A stretch of 64,000 nucleotides of DNA. It comes from Vibrio cidicii. GTDB taxonomy: Bacteria; Pseudomonadota; Gammaproteobacteria; Enterobacterales; Vibrionaceae. The notes beneath the pieces were generated by a model, which was given only the letters and a program-made list of their open reading frames with translations, did not search any database and was not told the origin of the DNA. The DNA lies in contig NZ_CP046803.1 in NCBI RefSeq assembly GCF_009763805.1, positions 434,001 through 498,000 on the forward strand, given 5' to 3'. Numbering within the stretch: position 1 is the stretch's first letter; each line of letters starts with the position of its first letter. The position numbers were made by a program, and so were the translations under genes. Shown here in pieces: positions 30,609 to 40,940 of this stretch.

Positions 30609-31597
30609 AGTAGACCTCGACGTTTATCGGCTTGCTTTTTCAATTGATGCCACAGTTTGATGTGTGGGCCAGTGCGCAGTTTCGGGTTGCTCACTTGGTC
30701 GATCGACATGTTGATCAGCGCCAACGCGCCGCCGGTAATCGCCAATGCGGACGCCGGTACCAACATCTCCCACCATGCTCCGGTGTAGAGCGATGAGGAA
30801 GTTTGCGCCCAGTAGAGCATCGAGCCCCAGCTCACTTCGGTTGCGTCACCTAAGCCAAGAATGCCTAGGCCCGCTTCCGCACCCATGGCGTAAATCACGG
30901 TGCCTAAGAAGCCACCGAATACGATGGAAACGAGGTTTGGCAGAATTTCGACCAAGATGATGCGGATTTTTGACTCGCCCATCACTTCCGCCGAAATGAT
31001 GAACTCTTTATTGCGAATCGCCATGGTTTGCGACCGGATGACCCGTGCGCCCCAAGGCCACGACGTGATTCCGAGCAAGACGGTGATCACCAAGGATCCC
31101 ACCTGACCGAGAAAAGCCGCCAGCACAATCAAAAGGGGCAACTGGGGAAAAACCAGAAACACGTTGGTCAGAAAGTTAAGGCGTTCATCGATTTTGCCGC
31201 CGAAGTAGCCGGAGGAAACACCGATGATCACTGCCAAGCTCATGGCAATCACGCCCGCAGCAATTGCTACGGTGAGTGACTTTCGCGCACCGTGCAGCAC
31301 TTGGCTGTAGACATCACGGCCACTACGCGTGGTACCGAGAACGTATTCTGCATTCGGCGCGACGTGCGGGCGAGCCACGCGCTTTTCTGGGTTGTGGGTT
31401 GCCAATACCGGTGCAAATAGTGCTCCGCTCAGGATAATGGTCAGTAACAAACCACCAATAATGGCTGGCGGGTTACCGTAGAAGAATGCGTAAATTTTAC
31501 CTAGTGTTTTTTTGGTCTTTTTCCACGAGAAACGAGGCTCACGAGCGATCATTTCAACGGGTTCGGACGCTTTATTAGTATTAATGATCTTGTCCAT
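30605..31597 (-). CDS. Oligosaccharide ABC transporter permease (DppC-like)
   Basis: This 330-residue inner-membrane permease has an N-terminal OppC-type hydrophobic segment (PPAIIGGLLLTIILSGALF) and a BPD_transp_1 domain. The cytoplasmic coupling loop GLGILGLGDATEVSWGSML is typical of DppC-type subunits. It begins eight bases after the other permease and overlaps the next gene by four bases. It forms the channel with the DppB-like protein. Confidence 0.92.
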   Translation of the reverse strand: MDKIINTNKASEPVEMIAREPRFSWKKTKKTLGKIYAFFYGNPPAIIGGLLLTIILSGALFAPVLATHNPEKRVARPHVAPNAEYVLGTTRSGRDVYSQVLHGARKSLTVAIAAGVIAMSLAVIIGVSSGYFGGKIDERLNFLTNVFLVFPQLPLLIVLAAFLGQVGSLVITVLLGITSWPWGARVIRSQTMAIRNKEFIISAEVMGESKIRIILVEILPNLVSIVFGGFLGTVIYAMGAEAGLGILGLGDATEVSWGSMLYWAQTSSSLYTGAWWEMLVPASALAITGGALALINMSIDQVSNPKLRTGPHIKLWHQLKKQADKRRGLL

Positions 31598-31605
31598 GGT
31601 ACACC

Positions 31606-32580
31606 TTAATTCGAAATGCGGGGGTCAAGCCAGACGTAGAGCAGATCGGCAATAAAGTTCGCCGTTAAAACTGCCGTGACGAGAATTAACAAGATGGCTT
31701 GGATTAATGGGTAGTCACGCGCCACAATACCTTTGAGTAGAATGTTGCCCAGCCCTTGGTAGTTAAACACCACTTCCGTCATGATCGAGCCGGCGAAGGA
31801 GAAACCAATCGCCATGGCAATCGCAGTCGCCACTGGCAAAATCGCGTTGCGGCCTGCATAGCGGTACATCACGCGGAAACTGCTCAGTCCTTTCGCTTCC
31901 GCCATGGTGACGTAATCTTCACCAAGCACGTTGATCATCGCGTTGCGCATGTTAAACACCCAAGTGGCGATACCGACCACCACCATCGAACCGACTGGAA
32001 GCACCGCGTGTTTCGCTACGCTGCCGATAAACTCCAGGTTAAAGCCCGGCTCTAATGCAGGGTCGTAGGTGTACGCCAGCGGCAGCAATTCCAACTTCAA
32101 ACCGAAAAAGTAGAACAGCAGCAGCGCAGTGACGACATAAGGGAAGTTACTGATGAAAGCCAACACCGGTGGCACCACTTGGCCAAACAGTCCTTCACGA
32201 CGATAAGAAGCATAAGTACCGATACTGACACCGATGATCAGTGCAACAATTAAAGAGCCGAGCGCAAGGAACATGGTCCACGGCAGCGCCATGGCAATCA
32301 CATCCGATACACTTACCGGAAACATCAGTACCGAAGGGCCAAGATCAAGCGTAAACACGCTCTTCATGTAAGCCAGATACTGCTCGAACAGATTGCCATC
32401 GACAAAACCATACATCTCACGAACGGCGTCCATCTGAGCGGGGTCCATTCGACCTTGCGCTGCGGCAAACAGAGCATCCACCGGATCCCCCGGCATCAAG
32501 CGCGGCAACATAAAGTTGAATGAAATCGCAATCAGGAAGGCAGTAAAATAAAAGCCAAAACGGCGAAGTAAAAACGACAT
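31606..32580 (-). CDS. Oligosaccharide ABC transporter permease (DppB-like)
   Basis: This 324-residue permease has the DppB-type start MSFLLRRFGFYFTAFLIAISFNF, the motif LPRLMPGDPVDALF in the first periplasmic loop and six hydrophobic segments. The ribosome site is AAGGTGTGTT before ATG. It follows the binding-protein gene by about 67 bases and is the first permease of the operon. Confidence 0.92.
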   Translation of the reverse strand: MSFLLRRFGFYFTAFLIAISFNFMLPRLMPGDPVDALFAAAQGRMDPAQMDAVREMYGFVDGNLFEQYLAYMKSVFTLDLGPSVLMFPVSVSDVIAMALPWTMFLALGSLIVALIIGVSIGTYASYRREGLFGQVVPPVLAFISNFPYVVTALLLFYFFGLKLELLPLAYTYDPALEPGFNLEFIGSVAKHAVLPVGSMVVVGIATWVFNMRNAMINVLGEDYVTMAEAKGLSSFRVMYRYAGRNAILPVATAIAMAIGFSFAGSIMTEVVFNYQGLGNILLKGIVARDYPLIQAILLILVTAVLTANFIADLLYVWLDPRISN

Positions 32581-32647
32581 AACACACCTTTTAACCTAGG
32601 AGCCACCACCGTGGCGGTGACTCCTAACAATTGAAAACACAAATCCC

Positions 32648-34286
32648 TTATTTCAGGTGTAGGTTGTTGAGGATGATCACGCGCTTACCGCCGTCATACC
32701 ACACTGGCTGTACATATGGGTTTTCTGCATCTGGCCAGCCAACAATCTTCTTGGTGCTGTATTGGAACCAAGTTGGGTTAGAGAAAAGAGGAATAAACGG
32801 TAGATTTTCTGCGGTGTATTCCTGCAATTGAGAAAGAATGGCTTCTTGCTTTTTCGCATCGCCGATTTTTCCAAAGCTCTCTATCAGCTTATCGATTTCA
32901 GGCGAGTGCACACCGTGGCCCGCGTGCCAAGTTTTACCGATACGCGAGGTTGCGAAGTACTCTTGGTAGGCCAAAATTGGGTTGGTGGCGACCATCGACC
33001 AGTTGATCGACATGGTGTATTTGCTCTCTTTCAAGTTAGCGTCATACACCGCCCAGTCCACGGTTTTCACATTGGCTTTGATGCCGATTTCGTCAAAGTA
33101 CTCCGTGACCATCTGCACCACTTGGATCCAGTCAGTCCAGCCGTTCACCACTTCGATATCAAACTCAACCGTTGAGCCATCTTTGTTATCACGTAAACCG
33201 TCGCCATTGCGATCCACAATGCCCGCTTCTTCTAGCAACTGTTTCGCTTTTTCTGGGTTATATTGGGTTAAATAACCATATTTTTGCCCAATTTTAGGGT
33301 CGATGTGCGTTTTGTATAGCTCACCAATACCACCGACATTGTAGTTGGGCGTCGGATAACCGTAAGCGGCAATATCGACAATCTCTTGGCGATCCAGAGC
33401 CATTGACAATGCCTGACGCACGCGCAGATCATCAAACGGCGCTTTTTTGGTGTTGACGTACAGGTGAATCGCGTCGTTGGCTGGGTACCAGAAGTGGTTG
33501 TTGGCTTTGTCTTGCGCGACAAACGTCGATTCCACATCAGCAATAAAGTTTGAACCCCAGTCGATTTCACCTTTGATCAACGCAGGTTGAATTTGCGAGT
33601 TGTCGTTGTAAGAGCGGAAGTTAACGCAATCAAGGTATGGGCGACCTTCAAGGTAGTAGTTTCGGGTTACGGCACAGTTCCATTTGCTGTGGCTTAACGT
33701 ATTTCACTACCGTCATTGGGCCGCTACCCACCGGATTTGGATTGGTAAAGGTGGTTAAGTCCGCCACTTTTGACCAAATGTGCTTAGGCACAATGTGGTA
33801 ACGCTCTAGGTTCCACGCGAACGTCGAGTCCGCCTCATTGAGTGCAAAGACTACTGTAGTCGCATCTTTTGCGGTAATGGTTTGCAGATTTTTCGCCGAC
33901 CAAATACCTTTTTGGTCAAACGCTGGCGCATCTTTGGTCAGCATGAAACTGTAAACCACATCCTCTGCGGTTAGTGGCGTGCCGTCAGACCATTTCAAAC
34001 CGTCACGAAGCTTTAGCGTGAGGGTTTTCAAGTCATCCGAGTAAGACACCGATTTCGCCAAACGAAAATCCGTTTTCCCCGTCATGTTATTAAACACCAA
34101 CAGAGGTTCAAACATGACACCGTGCAGCAGATCCTTGGTGGTGTACGGGTTGAAGTTGTCAACAAACCCCGTATTGATGATTGGCACGGTTAAGGTGCCA
34201 CCCTGTTTGATCTCAGCCGCTGTAGAGGCCGTTGCAGTTAACATTAGACTGGCAGCGAGAGTTGCGAGCAGAGTTTTCTTTTGCAT
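32648..34286 (-). CDS. Oligosaccharide ABC transporter substrate-binding protein, +1 frameshift
   Basis: About 545 residues after repair, family 5 (DppA/OppA-like) periplasmic binding protein. ATG 34286 is chosen for AAGGA seven bases upstream. The signal peptide ends STAA/ASTA. The frame breaks after LCRNP. Removing one base from GTTTC at 33659-33663 gives RNPNYYLEGRPYLDCVNFRSYND, a typical binding-protein block. Normal family features include the YTTKDLLHGVMFEPLL region and VRQALSMALDR. It delivers oligosaccharides to the adjacent permeases. The neighbouring glucanases and phosphorylase suggest laminari-oligosaccharides as ligand, though this fold also binds peptides. Confidence 0.9.
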
Positions 34287-34316
34287 CACATTGTCCTTGT
34301 TTTAGTTACACCCCAT

Positions 34317-34328
34317 GAAAGCGATTTC
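34317..34328. promoter_or_regulatory. Regulon operator palindrome, degenerate copy
   Basis: GAAAGCGATTTC, one base off the consensus, lies 30 bases upstream of the binding-protein start codon. It may be a weak auxiliary site. Confidence 0.5.
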
Positions 34329-34395
34329 TTATAATTCTTAGATGCACTCCTCATTGTGCGCACAATAACGGTTTTATTGGTAGCAAGATGAGAAA

Positions 34396-34407
34396 GAAAG
34401 CGCTTTC
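34396..34407. promoter_or_regulatory. Regulon operator palindrome 8
   Basis: GAAAGCGCTTTC is embedded in the 18-bp perfect palindrome 34393-34410, about 110 bases upstream of the binding-protein gene. The whole gap 34287-34742 is a divergent regulatory region with no gene. Confidence 0.82.
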
Positions 34408-34674
34408 TTTTGATTCATTCTTCCTCTTTGCCAACAACTATTCAAATGGAGATGGATAAAACCGACCAGAGATCACAGATTTAATTAAACCATACTTTTC
34501 AATAACTTAATAACACTCACCTCTAATGGCAAAAAATATATTCCCATATAATCAATAAGTTAAAATATATTCGTCGCCATGAATTTTGTGACATAACAAA
34601 CGTTTATTGTCCGAGAAGAGAGCAAATCATCTGCTTGGCCGTTCACTTTTTGTTGATTTTTTATATACATAAAA

Positions 34675-34686
34675 GAAAGCGCTTTC
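34675..34686. promoter_or_regulatory. Regulon operator palindrome 9
   Basis: GAAAGCGCTTTC is embedded in the 18-bp perfect palindrome 34672-34689, 56 bases upstream of the divergent binding-protein-like gene. It brings that gene into the same regulon. Confidence 0.82.
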
Positions 34687-34742
34687 TTTGGTAAATATTC
34701 TGTGAAATGATAAGGTTAGAATACAAGTTGGAGTCACTTACT

Positions 34743-35516
34743 ATGCTCAATTTCTGGAATGGCAACAAATCATGGACAAGACAACAGCACGAAATCGATG
34801 TACTACGTGCCGTCCTACAAGCTCAAGAAATCCCTTACAACATCTTCCATGATACTACGGACTACCCTCTCGCCAGTGATGAAGCCAACATTTTTGCGTT
34901 AGGCACCGATCTCACCACCACAGTTGCTGGCAACCTTAAGTTTGCCAAAGGCACATATTTGATGGTACCTCACGCCGTTTGCGGCGGTATCTTGGGTTGC
35001 CGTGTCTTGATTGTACGCCGTGGTGAACAGGATCAATTTGCCCAGTTATCGCTCTCTGAACTACAACAGCGTATCGCTGGCATTCCTAGCACTTGGGCAG
35101 ACGCAGAGCTCTTGCGGCAAAATGGTTTTCAGGTATTGGAGCAAGGAACGCTGGCACAACAGTTCTTACTGCTACAAGAAGGGCTGTGTGACTTTATCCC
35201 GCTCGGTATCAACGAAGCACAAAGTTTACTTGATGACCATCCACAAGAGGCCAGTCGGCTCGTCATAGAGCCCAGCCTGATGCTTTTCTACCCTTTGCCA
35301 ATTGTCTTTTATGTAAATCCGAGCCAAACCAAACTGCAAAAAGACCTAAAACTGGGGCTACAAACACTCGAGCAACGCGGAGTGTTAGAGCGCATCTACC
35401 GAAAGCATTACGGCACTGCGGTTCAGCATCTTTCGCCAAACAAACGAAAAGTATTTTGCTTAGTTAACAATCAGTTACCAGAAGAGTGGCATGATTTCAC
35501 GCCACTTTATCTTTGA
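34743..35516 (+). CDS. Periplasmic-binding-protein-fold (family 3-like) protein without signal peptide
   Basis: A 257-residue protein resembling family 3 solute-binding proteins (amino-acid type), with the closing element KLGLQTLEQRGVLERIYRKHYG typical of that fold. ATG 34743 has GGAG nine bases upstream. The longer ATG at 34707 lacks a ribosome site. There is no signal peptide at either start, so it is probably cytoplasmic. A family-3 fold without export is often a sensor or enzyme-like domain, but its job here is unknown. It is divergent from the oligosaccharide importer and has its own regulon palindrome. The ligand cannot be inferred. Confidence 0.72.
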   Translation: MLNFWNGNKSWTRQQHEIDVLRAVLQAQEIPYNIFHDTTDYPLASDEANIFALGTDLTTTVAGNLKFAKGTYLMVPHAVCGGILGCRVLIVRRGEQDQFAQLSLSELQQRIAGIPSTWADAELLRQNGFQVLEQGTLAQQFLLLQEGLCDFIPLGINEAQSLLDDHPQEASRLVIEPSLMLFYPLPIVFYVNPSQTKLQKDLKLGLQTLEQRGVLERIYRKHYGTAVQHLSPNKRKVFCLVNNQLPEEWHDFTPLYL

Positions 35517-35641
35517 GCGGTTGAAATGATAATTTTTCATTATTATTTTCAGAATATTTGATAATTTAACATTTCAATTATGCTCACATAGACTTTCTCT
35601 ATCGGTCGTAACCACTCAGAAAATAGCATTTGGAGAAAGTC

Positions 35642-36127
35642 ATGAAAATGAACCACGTCGGCATCATGGTAGGCGATATGAACCAAGCGGTGGAGTTCTA
35701 TACTCAAGCTTTGGGGCTAAAAATCGTCATGAACAATACAAAAGTGATTGAAGAGCGAGAAACAGCGATTGGTCGTATGTGTATCGCGGTTTTTGGTGAG
35801 GGCTTTAAAGGCTTTAACATTGCGCACCTCATCACGACAGATGGTATCGGTATCGAACTGTTTGAGATGAAGGAACGCCAAGAGCGCCATGACGTAGACT
35901 TCTCTCGGCTAGGTATTTTCCATTTCTGCCTGCAAACCGACGATTTTTCAGGTGTGATGGAGAAAGTGATAGAATTTGGCGGGAAAGTGCGTATGGATGT
36001 GATGCGTTACCACCCAGAAGATGATGCAAGGCCTGCTAAGATGGTCTATTTGGAAGACCCGTTTGGTAATCTCTTCGAGCTTTACTCTCACTCGTACGAA
36101 GAAACTTACGCATCAGAATACGAGTAA
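35642..36127 (+). CDS. Glyoxalase/bleomycin resistance (VOC) family protein
   Basis: A 161-residue vicinal-oxygen-chelate protein. It starts MKMNHVGIMVGDMNQAVEFYTQALGL, the typical first beta-alpha-beta unit, and ends with the second unit YLEDPFGNLFELYSH. The His near the start, central Glu and late His/Glu are plausible metal ligands. ATG 35642 is chosen for GGAG seven bases upstream. It may act on a small carbonyl or aromatic substrate, which is unspecified. The LysR-type gene next downstream may regulate it. Confidence 0.85.
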   Translation: MKMNHVGIMVGDMNQAVEFYTQALGLKIVMNNTKVIEERETAIGRMCIAVFGEGFKGFNIAHLITTDGIGIELFEMKERQERHDVDFSRLGIFHFCLQTDDFSGVMEKVIEFGGKVRMDVMRYHPEDDARPAKMVYLEDPFGNLFELYSHSYEETYASEYE

Positions 36128-36283
36128 CCAGCCGAGTAAATTTGTCGCCATCGGTTCAAAGGATTAGCCATTAGCTAATCCTTACTTGTATCAGCGCAGT
36201 GCTTCTTTTATGTTGCTTTCTATGCAGAGCCTTAAAACAAATAGGACACTCCATCCATTTTTGGCTGTATGAAGGACACATTT

Positions 36284-37171
36284 ATGCTCAATCCAATCTG
36301 GCTGAACACGTTCAAAACCTTAGTTGATGTGGGGCACTTTACTCACACGGCAGAAAGACTGCATATGACCCAGCCCGGCGTCAGCCAGCACATTCGAAAA
36401 CTTGAAGAGCTCTGCGGTCATGCGCTCATAAAGCGAATCAATAAAACCTTTGAACTTACAGAGCAAGGAAAATTGGTCTATGAACACGCCGTAAAGAGCG
36501 CCGACGCTGAAGCTCGTTTGTTTGCTAGCCTAGAGTTTGACAATCCATTTGCTGGTGTGTGTAAGTTGTCCTGTTCAGGTTCACTGGCATTGCAACTCTA
36601 TCCACAGTTACTGTCGTTGCAACAAGCGCACTTAGATTTAGAGATCCATCTTGAAGCCGCCCCCAACCAGAAAATCTTCAATGATCTGCAGACAGATAAG
36701 ATTGATTTGGGAATTGTCACCCAAAAGCCCGACGAAAGGCTATTTCAAAGTAGCGTTCTTGGCAGCGAGACTTTATGTTTGGTCTTACCAAAGTGTTATA
36801 AAGAAAGTGAAATTAACGCCGACTTGCTATGCGATATTGGGGTGATTGATCATCCTGATGCCCAGCATTACTTATCCATTTATTTCAATGCGTGTGCGCT
36901 GGAGTCGCTGTCTAAGATCAACCTAGATAAGCTGCCAAAATCGGGCTACGTCAACCAACTGAGCCAAATCTTACTCCCGGTTTCTCGAGGTTTGGGATTT
37001 ACTGTTCTGCCAAAAAGTGCCATCACAAACTTTGTCGATAGCGAAAGCCTATTCGTTGTCAGCCCAAAAACGGAAGTGAGAGAAACTTTATATTTGGTGC
37101 AAAAAAGAAACCGCGACCTGCCACAGCGCTACCAGACCGTGAACCGCTATTTAGCGCGTATTTTCTCTTAG
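36284..37171 (+). CDS. LysR family transcriptional regulator
   Basis: This 295-residue protein has an N-terminal winged helix-turn-helix (LNTFKTLVDVGHFTHTAERLHMTQPGVSQHIRKLEE) and a C-terminal LysR effector-binding domain with the usual two-lobed pattern. ATG 36284 is chosen for AAGGA seven bases upstream. The target is unknown. The glyoxalase gene 156 bases upstream is a candidate. Confidence 0.92.
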   Translation: MLNPIWLNTFKTLVDVGHFTHTAERLHMTQPGVSQHIRKLEELCGHALIKRINKTFELTEQGKLVYEHAVKSADAEARLFASLEFDNPFAGVCKLSCSGSLALQLYPQLLSLQQAHLDLEIHLEAAPNQKIFNDLQTDKIDLGIVTQKPDERLFQSSVLGSETLCLVLPKCYKESEINADLLCDIGVIDHPDAQHYLSIYFNACALESLSKINLDKLPKSGYVNQLSQILLPVSRGLGFTVLPKSAITNFVDSESLFVVSPKTEVRETLYLVQKRNRDLPQRYQTVNRYLARIFS

Positions 37172-37265
37172 TTATGTACACAAACAAACTAATGAGACAG
37201 CGCAAGCACAGATCCAAGCAAGATATTGAGCAGAAGTTAGCTTTGGGAAAAACAAGAAGAAAACT

Positions 37266-37341
<76 letters not shown>

Positions 37342-37437
37342 CATCGTGAGGACGGAGCTACTATGCCACATCTAATAAAAAAGAAAAGCCCTTTTTAGTT
37401 CAAATGGTTAAATCATGCTCAAACACATTCCAAGTGC

Positions 37438-38844
37438 TCAGATATTGCGCTCTTGTAGTTCAATCTGAGCGACTGCGGCACAATGCTTTCCTTGCCTTTT
37501 GGCTTGATACATCAGTTTATCGGCTGCATTTAAGTCCACTTTCTGACGAACGTAGGGATAATATGCGCAGCCGAGGCTGATCGTCACCTCGTTGGGCATT
37601 TGGATAAAAGTGAGTTCAGACACCGCGCTGCACAAGTGGTGTGACAACGATTCAGCCTCTACATACGATACGCCACACAGTACAATTGCAAATTCTTCGC
37701 CACCGATTCTGGCGTATAGCGCGTTATCCGGTAATTCATGTTCCACACACCTTGCGACTCGCTGAATCACCACATCACCTGTGGCGTGACCAAACTCGTC
37801 GTTAATTTTCTTGAAATCATCAATGTCAAACATCAGCACCGCAACCGAAGTGTCCTTTGTCGATAACGTTTCTAATTGCTCAATAAAAAAGCGTCGATTA
37901 CTAATTTGGGTTAAATGATCACGCCGAGAGAGATCGAGCAAATTTTGATTTGCTGTTTGTAGCTCTTGCGTTCTTAACTTCACGGTACGCTTGAGCAGCA
38001 AGATATAGCTGCAGGACAATATGACAAACAAGGCTAATGCTACTGGAAACAAAAACTTAGGATACACGGTTTGAATCGTGCTCCAACTGGCTATCACTTT
38101 ATCCATTTCGCGATCGCCCACTCGCTCAAAACCGCGTTCAACCTCTTTGAGCAGGTCCTGTTGACCTTCAGCGACAGCGGGACGAATATCACCAGAATAA
38201 AGATAAAGTGCCGGCACAAACGCAGTGGACTGATCCGAAGTGTACAAGTAAAAGTTCGCGACTTGCAGATCGGCGACAAAAGCGTCGATGTCATGGCGAA
38301 ATGCCGCTTCTATCATCAAACGATTATTGGGATACTTGACCAACCTCGCCGCCGGATAGGTTTTTGCCATAAAATATTCTTCATACCCGCCCTCAACCAC
38401 ACCAACTCCCTGCGCATCCAAACCGCTCAGAATAGCATTGAGATCAGAAGTAATGATCCTCTGGCTGAGATACAACTGAGTGTTGATGGTCATAATGGAA
38501 TTGGCAAAATCGAAAAAGAGATCGCGCTTCTCGGACCACAACAGACCTGCATGAACATCCGCTCTTCCTTGCCGAACCGCGAGAATAGAGTCATTCCAAT
38601 CCGACAAGACAAACTCGATCTCTACCCCGTTTTTCTCGCCGTAACGTTGCCATAGATCGATCAAGATGCCTCGTTTTGAACCATCTTCGGCTACATAAGA
38701 GAACGGCTTCCAAGAGGTCGAATTCGCCACCCTGAGCTTCTTTTTTACCGAATCTTCCTCAGCAGCAAAAGTGTTAAAACAAAACACAACTTGAGCAAGT
38801 AAGACAAAGGTGAATAAAACGCGTATCAAATGCGCGACATGCAT
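37438..38844 (-). CDS. Diguanylate cyclase with periplasmic family-3 binding domain
   Basis: A 468-residue inner-membrane protein. The signal segment is followed by a family-3 solute-binding domain (~35-270, LRVANSTSWKPFSYV...), then a membrane helix (~278-300) and a coiled linker. The C-terminal GGDEF domain (~320-468) has an intact GGEEF active-site motif, so it should make cyclic di-GMP in response to a periplasmic ligand. MFDIDDFKKINDEFGHATGD holds the metal-binding Asp. The gene stands alone. Confidence 0.93.
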   Translation of the reverse strand: MHVAHLIRVLFTFVLLAQVVFCFNTFAAEEDSVKKKLRVANSTSWKPFSYVAEDGSKRGILIDLWQRYGEKNGVEIEFVLSDWNDSILAVRQGRADVHAGLLWSEKRDLFFDFANSIMTINTQLYLSQRIITSDLNAILSGLDAQGVGVVEGGYEEYFMAKTYPAARLVKYPNNRLMIEAAFRHDIDAFVADLQVANFYLYTSDQSTAFVPALYLYSGDIRPAVAEGQQDLLKEVERGFERVGDREMDKVIASWSTIQTVYPKFLFPVALALFVILSCSYILLLKRTVKLRTQELQTANQNLLDLSRRDHLTQISNRRFFIEQLETLSTKDTSVAVLMFDIDDFKKINDEFGHATGDVVIQRVARCVEHELPDNALYARIGGEEFAIVLCGVSYVEAESLSHHLCSAVSELTFIQMPNEVTISLGCAYYPYVRQKVDLNAADKLMYQAKRQGKHCAAVAQIELQERNI

Positions 38845-38942
38845 TGAGCAAGTCCTTTATCGTTTGAATATTTTTGTAGTTTACCGCTAAGTGTCGTTCA
38901 ATTTTCTAATTTTTCAACAACAAACCGAAGGACAAAATGTTA

Positions 38943-40940
38943 TTAAACTTTGAACTGTGAAACCTCTCGATTTAATTGGTTCACTTTCTCTTGGGCCTGT
39001 TTTGCACAAAGGTTGGAAGCGTCGCTGTTCTCTGCCACACCGGATACCGACTCCTGCACACCAGTCATCAACTGGGTAATGGAGTGAGTCGCATCCGATT
39101 GCGTTTGCGCAGCATTCGCCAGTTCAGTGAAATGCTGATTGAGCTTATTAATTTGTCCAATGCTCTCTTTCAATTCGACCACCGCTTGTTCAATATGCTC
39201 TTCACCACTGACTGCCAGCGACTGACTGGCTTCAATTTCTCTCACGACTAAGCTTGTTGAACTTTGAATTGCGTTGACGATGGTATTAATCTCGCTGGTC
39301 GATTCCGTAGTCCGGCTAGCGAGCAAACGTACTTCATCCGCCACCACGGCGAACCCTCTCCCATATTCACCTGCACGAGCCGCTTCAATCGCGGCATTCA
39401 GCGCCAGTAAATTAGTTTGCTCGGCCAGTCCTTCAATGACCTCTGTCACCTTGCCGATTTGCTCACTCGCTTGGCTTAACTCTGCCACCATTTTTGCTGC
39501 ACTTTGAATGGTTTGATTGAGTGATTGCATGGTTTTTTGGTTTTGCTCCAATGCGCTATGCCCCTGAGAAATCTTCTCTTTGGAATACGCCAGGCTTTGC
39601 GCTGACGACTCGACTTGAAGCAGGGTGTTAGTCGCAGCATCAGCCACGCCGTTTACTTCATTCCCCACTTCAACCATATCCGCTTGCTGTCTTTTTATTT
39701 GCAGGAGTGTTCTCTCACTCGAATACAGTAACTCACTCATGCTTGCGTCGACCGATGCGGCTTTGTCTGTCACTCCTTGGACAATTGAAGACAAAGAGTG
39801 ATTCATGCGGTTTACCGAATCGGTTAAAGTTGCCAGTTCGTCCGTTCCTTCGACACTCAAAGGCGCTTGAGAGATATCGCCCGAGGCGATACGGCTGGCC
39901 CGCTCAGACACCAACACGACACGCCGACCAATATTCCGACCTAAGTATCCCGACAACACAACAGCGGCGAGTACGGTCAGAGCGACAGCAATCACCAGCG
40001 AAATCACCACTTGTTTCATCGACTGACGGATCCCCTCTCCGCTGCGATCGGCTTTTTGCTGTTGGCTCAGCACCACTTGCTCTAGCCGTTGATTAAGTTT
40101 GCTCGTTGTTGGCACCAGCTCTGAGGCCATGATCTGATTACTTTGGTTCCAATTAGGCGCATTGCGCAGGGCGATAACTTGCTCAGCGAGTGGGAAGTAG
40201 AGTTGCTGCATCTCCTTAAACAGTGACCATAAATCGCGATCACTTTCTGACATCAGCGCACTTTTTTCCTCAATTTCGGCGACGGATTGATTGTGAAACG
40301 TAATAAAATCTTGATATTTCTCTAGGTGCTCTGGCTTTCCATACTGCAGATAATCACGCATTGCGGAGAGTGCATTGGCAAGTGAGGTGTAACTGTCCGC
40401 ATACACTTTGAACAACCGCTTACGCTCACCGCCTTCTCGGTTGCCCGCCTCATCGTTAATCAGTCCTTGGATCTGATCCAAAGCCACTTCGGCGATTGGT
40501 GCGGCTTCATTGAGGAACAAACTGTGCGCTGGTAAGTTTTCATCGGTATGGCTCAATTCAACCACCCGATTAACTAAAGTGACCACCGTTTGCCACTGCT
40601 GCGACAATACCTCAAATTCTTCAGGGGCGATCAGCGATTGCATTCGTGGCCATGCTTCTTCCGTACGAGAAAGAACGGTGGTCAGCGCTTGATGCAGGGT
40701 TTCTCGTTTATTTTCGTCCCCACCCAACAACATATACGCGCGTAGAGTAGAGATAACTTCTTGAATAGACTGCTGAATCGCTCGGCTGCTATCAACAGTT
40801 GGCAGATCACGATTGAGTAGCGACGCCGTATGCTGCTCAACCACATTGGTCGTGCGATACGTAAAAACTGACGAAGCAATAAACAGCACTGCAAGTAACA
40901 AAAAGCTGAGCTGCAACTTCCCTGATATTGAAAAACTCAT
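38943..40940 (-). CDS. Methyl-accepting chemotaxis protein
   Basis: A 665-residue chemoreceptor. Starting at ATG 40940 with AGGAG seven bases upstream, it has an N-terminal membrane helix, a periplasmic helical-bundle sensor of about 300 residues, a second helix (~[18 protein letters not shown]), a HAMP domain and the cytoplasmic signalling hairpin. Its tip is [36 protein letters not shown]. It reports chemical stimuli to CheA/CheW. The ligand is unknown. The longer upstream frame has no ribosome site and is not used. Confidence 0.94.
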   Translation of the reverse strand: MSFSISGKLQLSFLLLAVLFIASSVFTYRTTNVVEQHTASLLNRDLPTVDSSRAIQQSIQEVISTLRAYMLLGGDENKRETLHQALTTVLSRTEEAWPRMQSLIAPEEFEVLSQQWQTVVTLVNRVVELSHTDENLPAHSLFLNEAAPIAEVALDQIQGLINDEAGNREGGERKRLFKVYADSYTSLANALSAMRDYLQYGKPEHLEKYQDFITFHNQSVAEIEEKSALMSESDRDLWSLFKEMQQLYFPLAEQVIALRNAPNWNQSNQIMASELVPTTSKLNQRLEQVVLSQQQKADRSGEGIRQSMKQVVISLVIAVALTVLAAVVLSGYLGRNIGRRVVLVSERASRIASGDISQAPLSVEGTDELATLTDSVNRMNHSLSSIVQGVTDKAASVDASMSELLYSSERTLLQIKRQQADMVEVGNEVNGVADAATNTLLQVESSAQSLAYSKEKISQGHSALEQNQKTMQSLNQTIQSAAKMVAELSQASEQIGKVTEVIEGLAEQTNLLALNAAIEAARAGEYGRGFAVVADEVRLLASRTTESTSEINTIVNAIQSSTSLVVREIEASQSLAVSGEEHIEQAVVELKESIGQINKLNQHFTELANAAQTQSDATHSITQLMTGVQESVSGVAENSDASNLCAKQAQEKVNQLNREVSQFKV

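Noticed and set aside
34561..34610. CRP-like half site TTTTGTGACATAACAAACG
   Set aside because: Only one half fits the CRP consensus, so it is too weak to call without a score.
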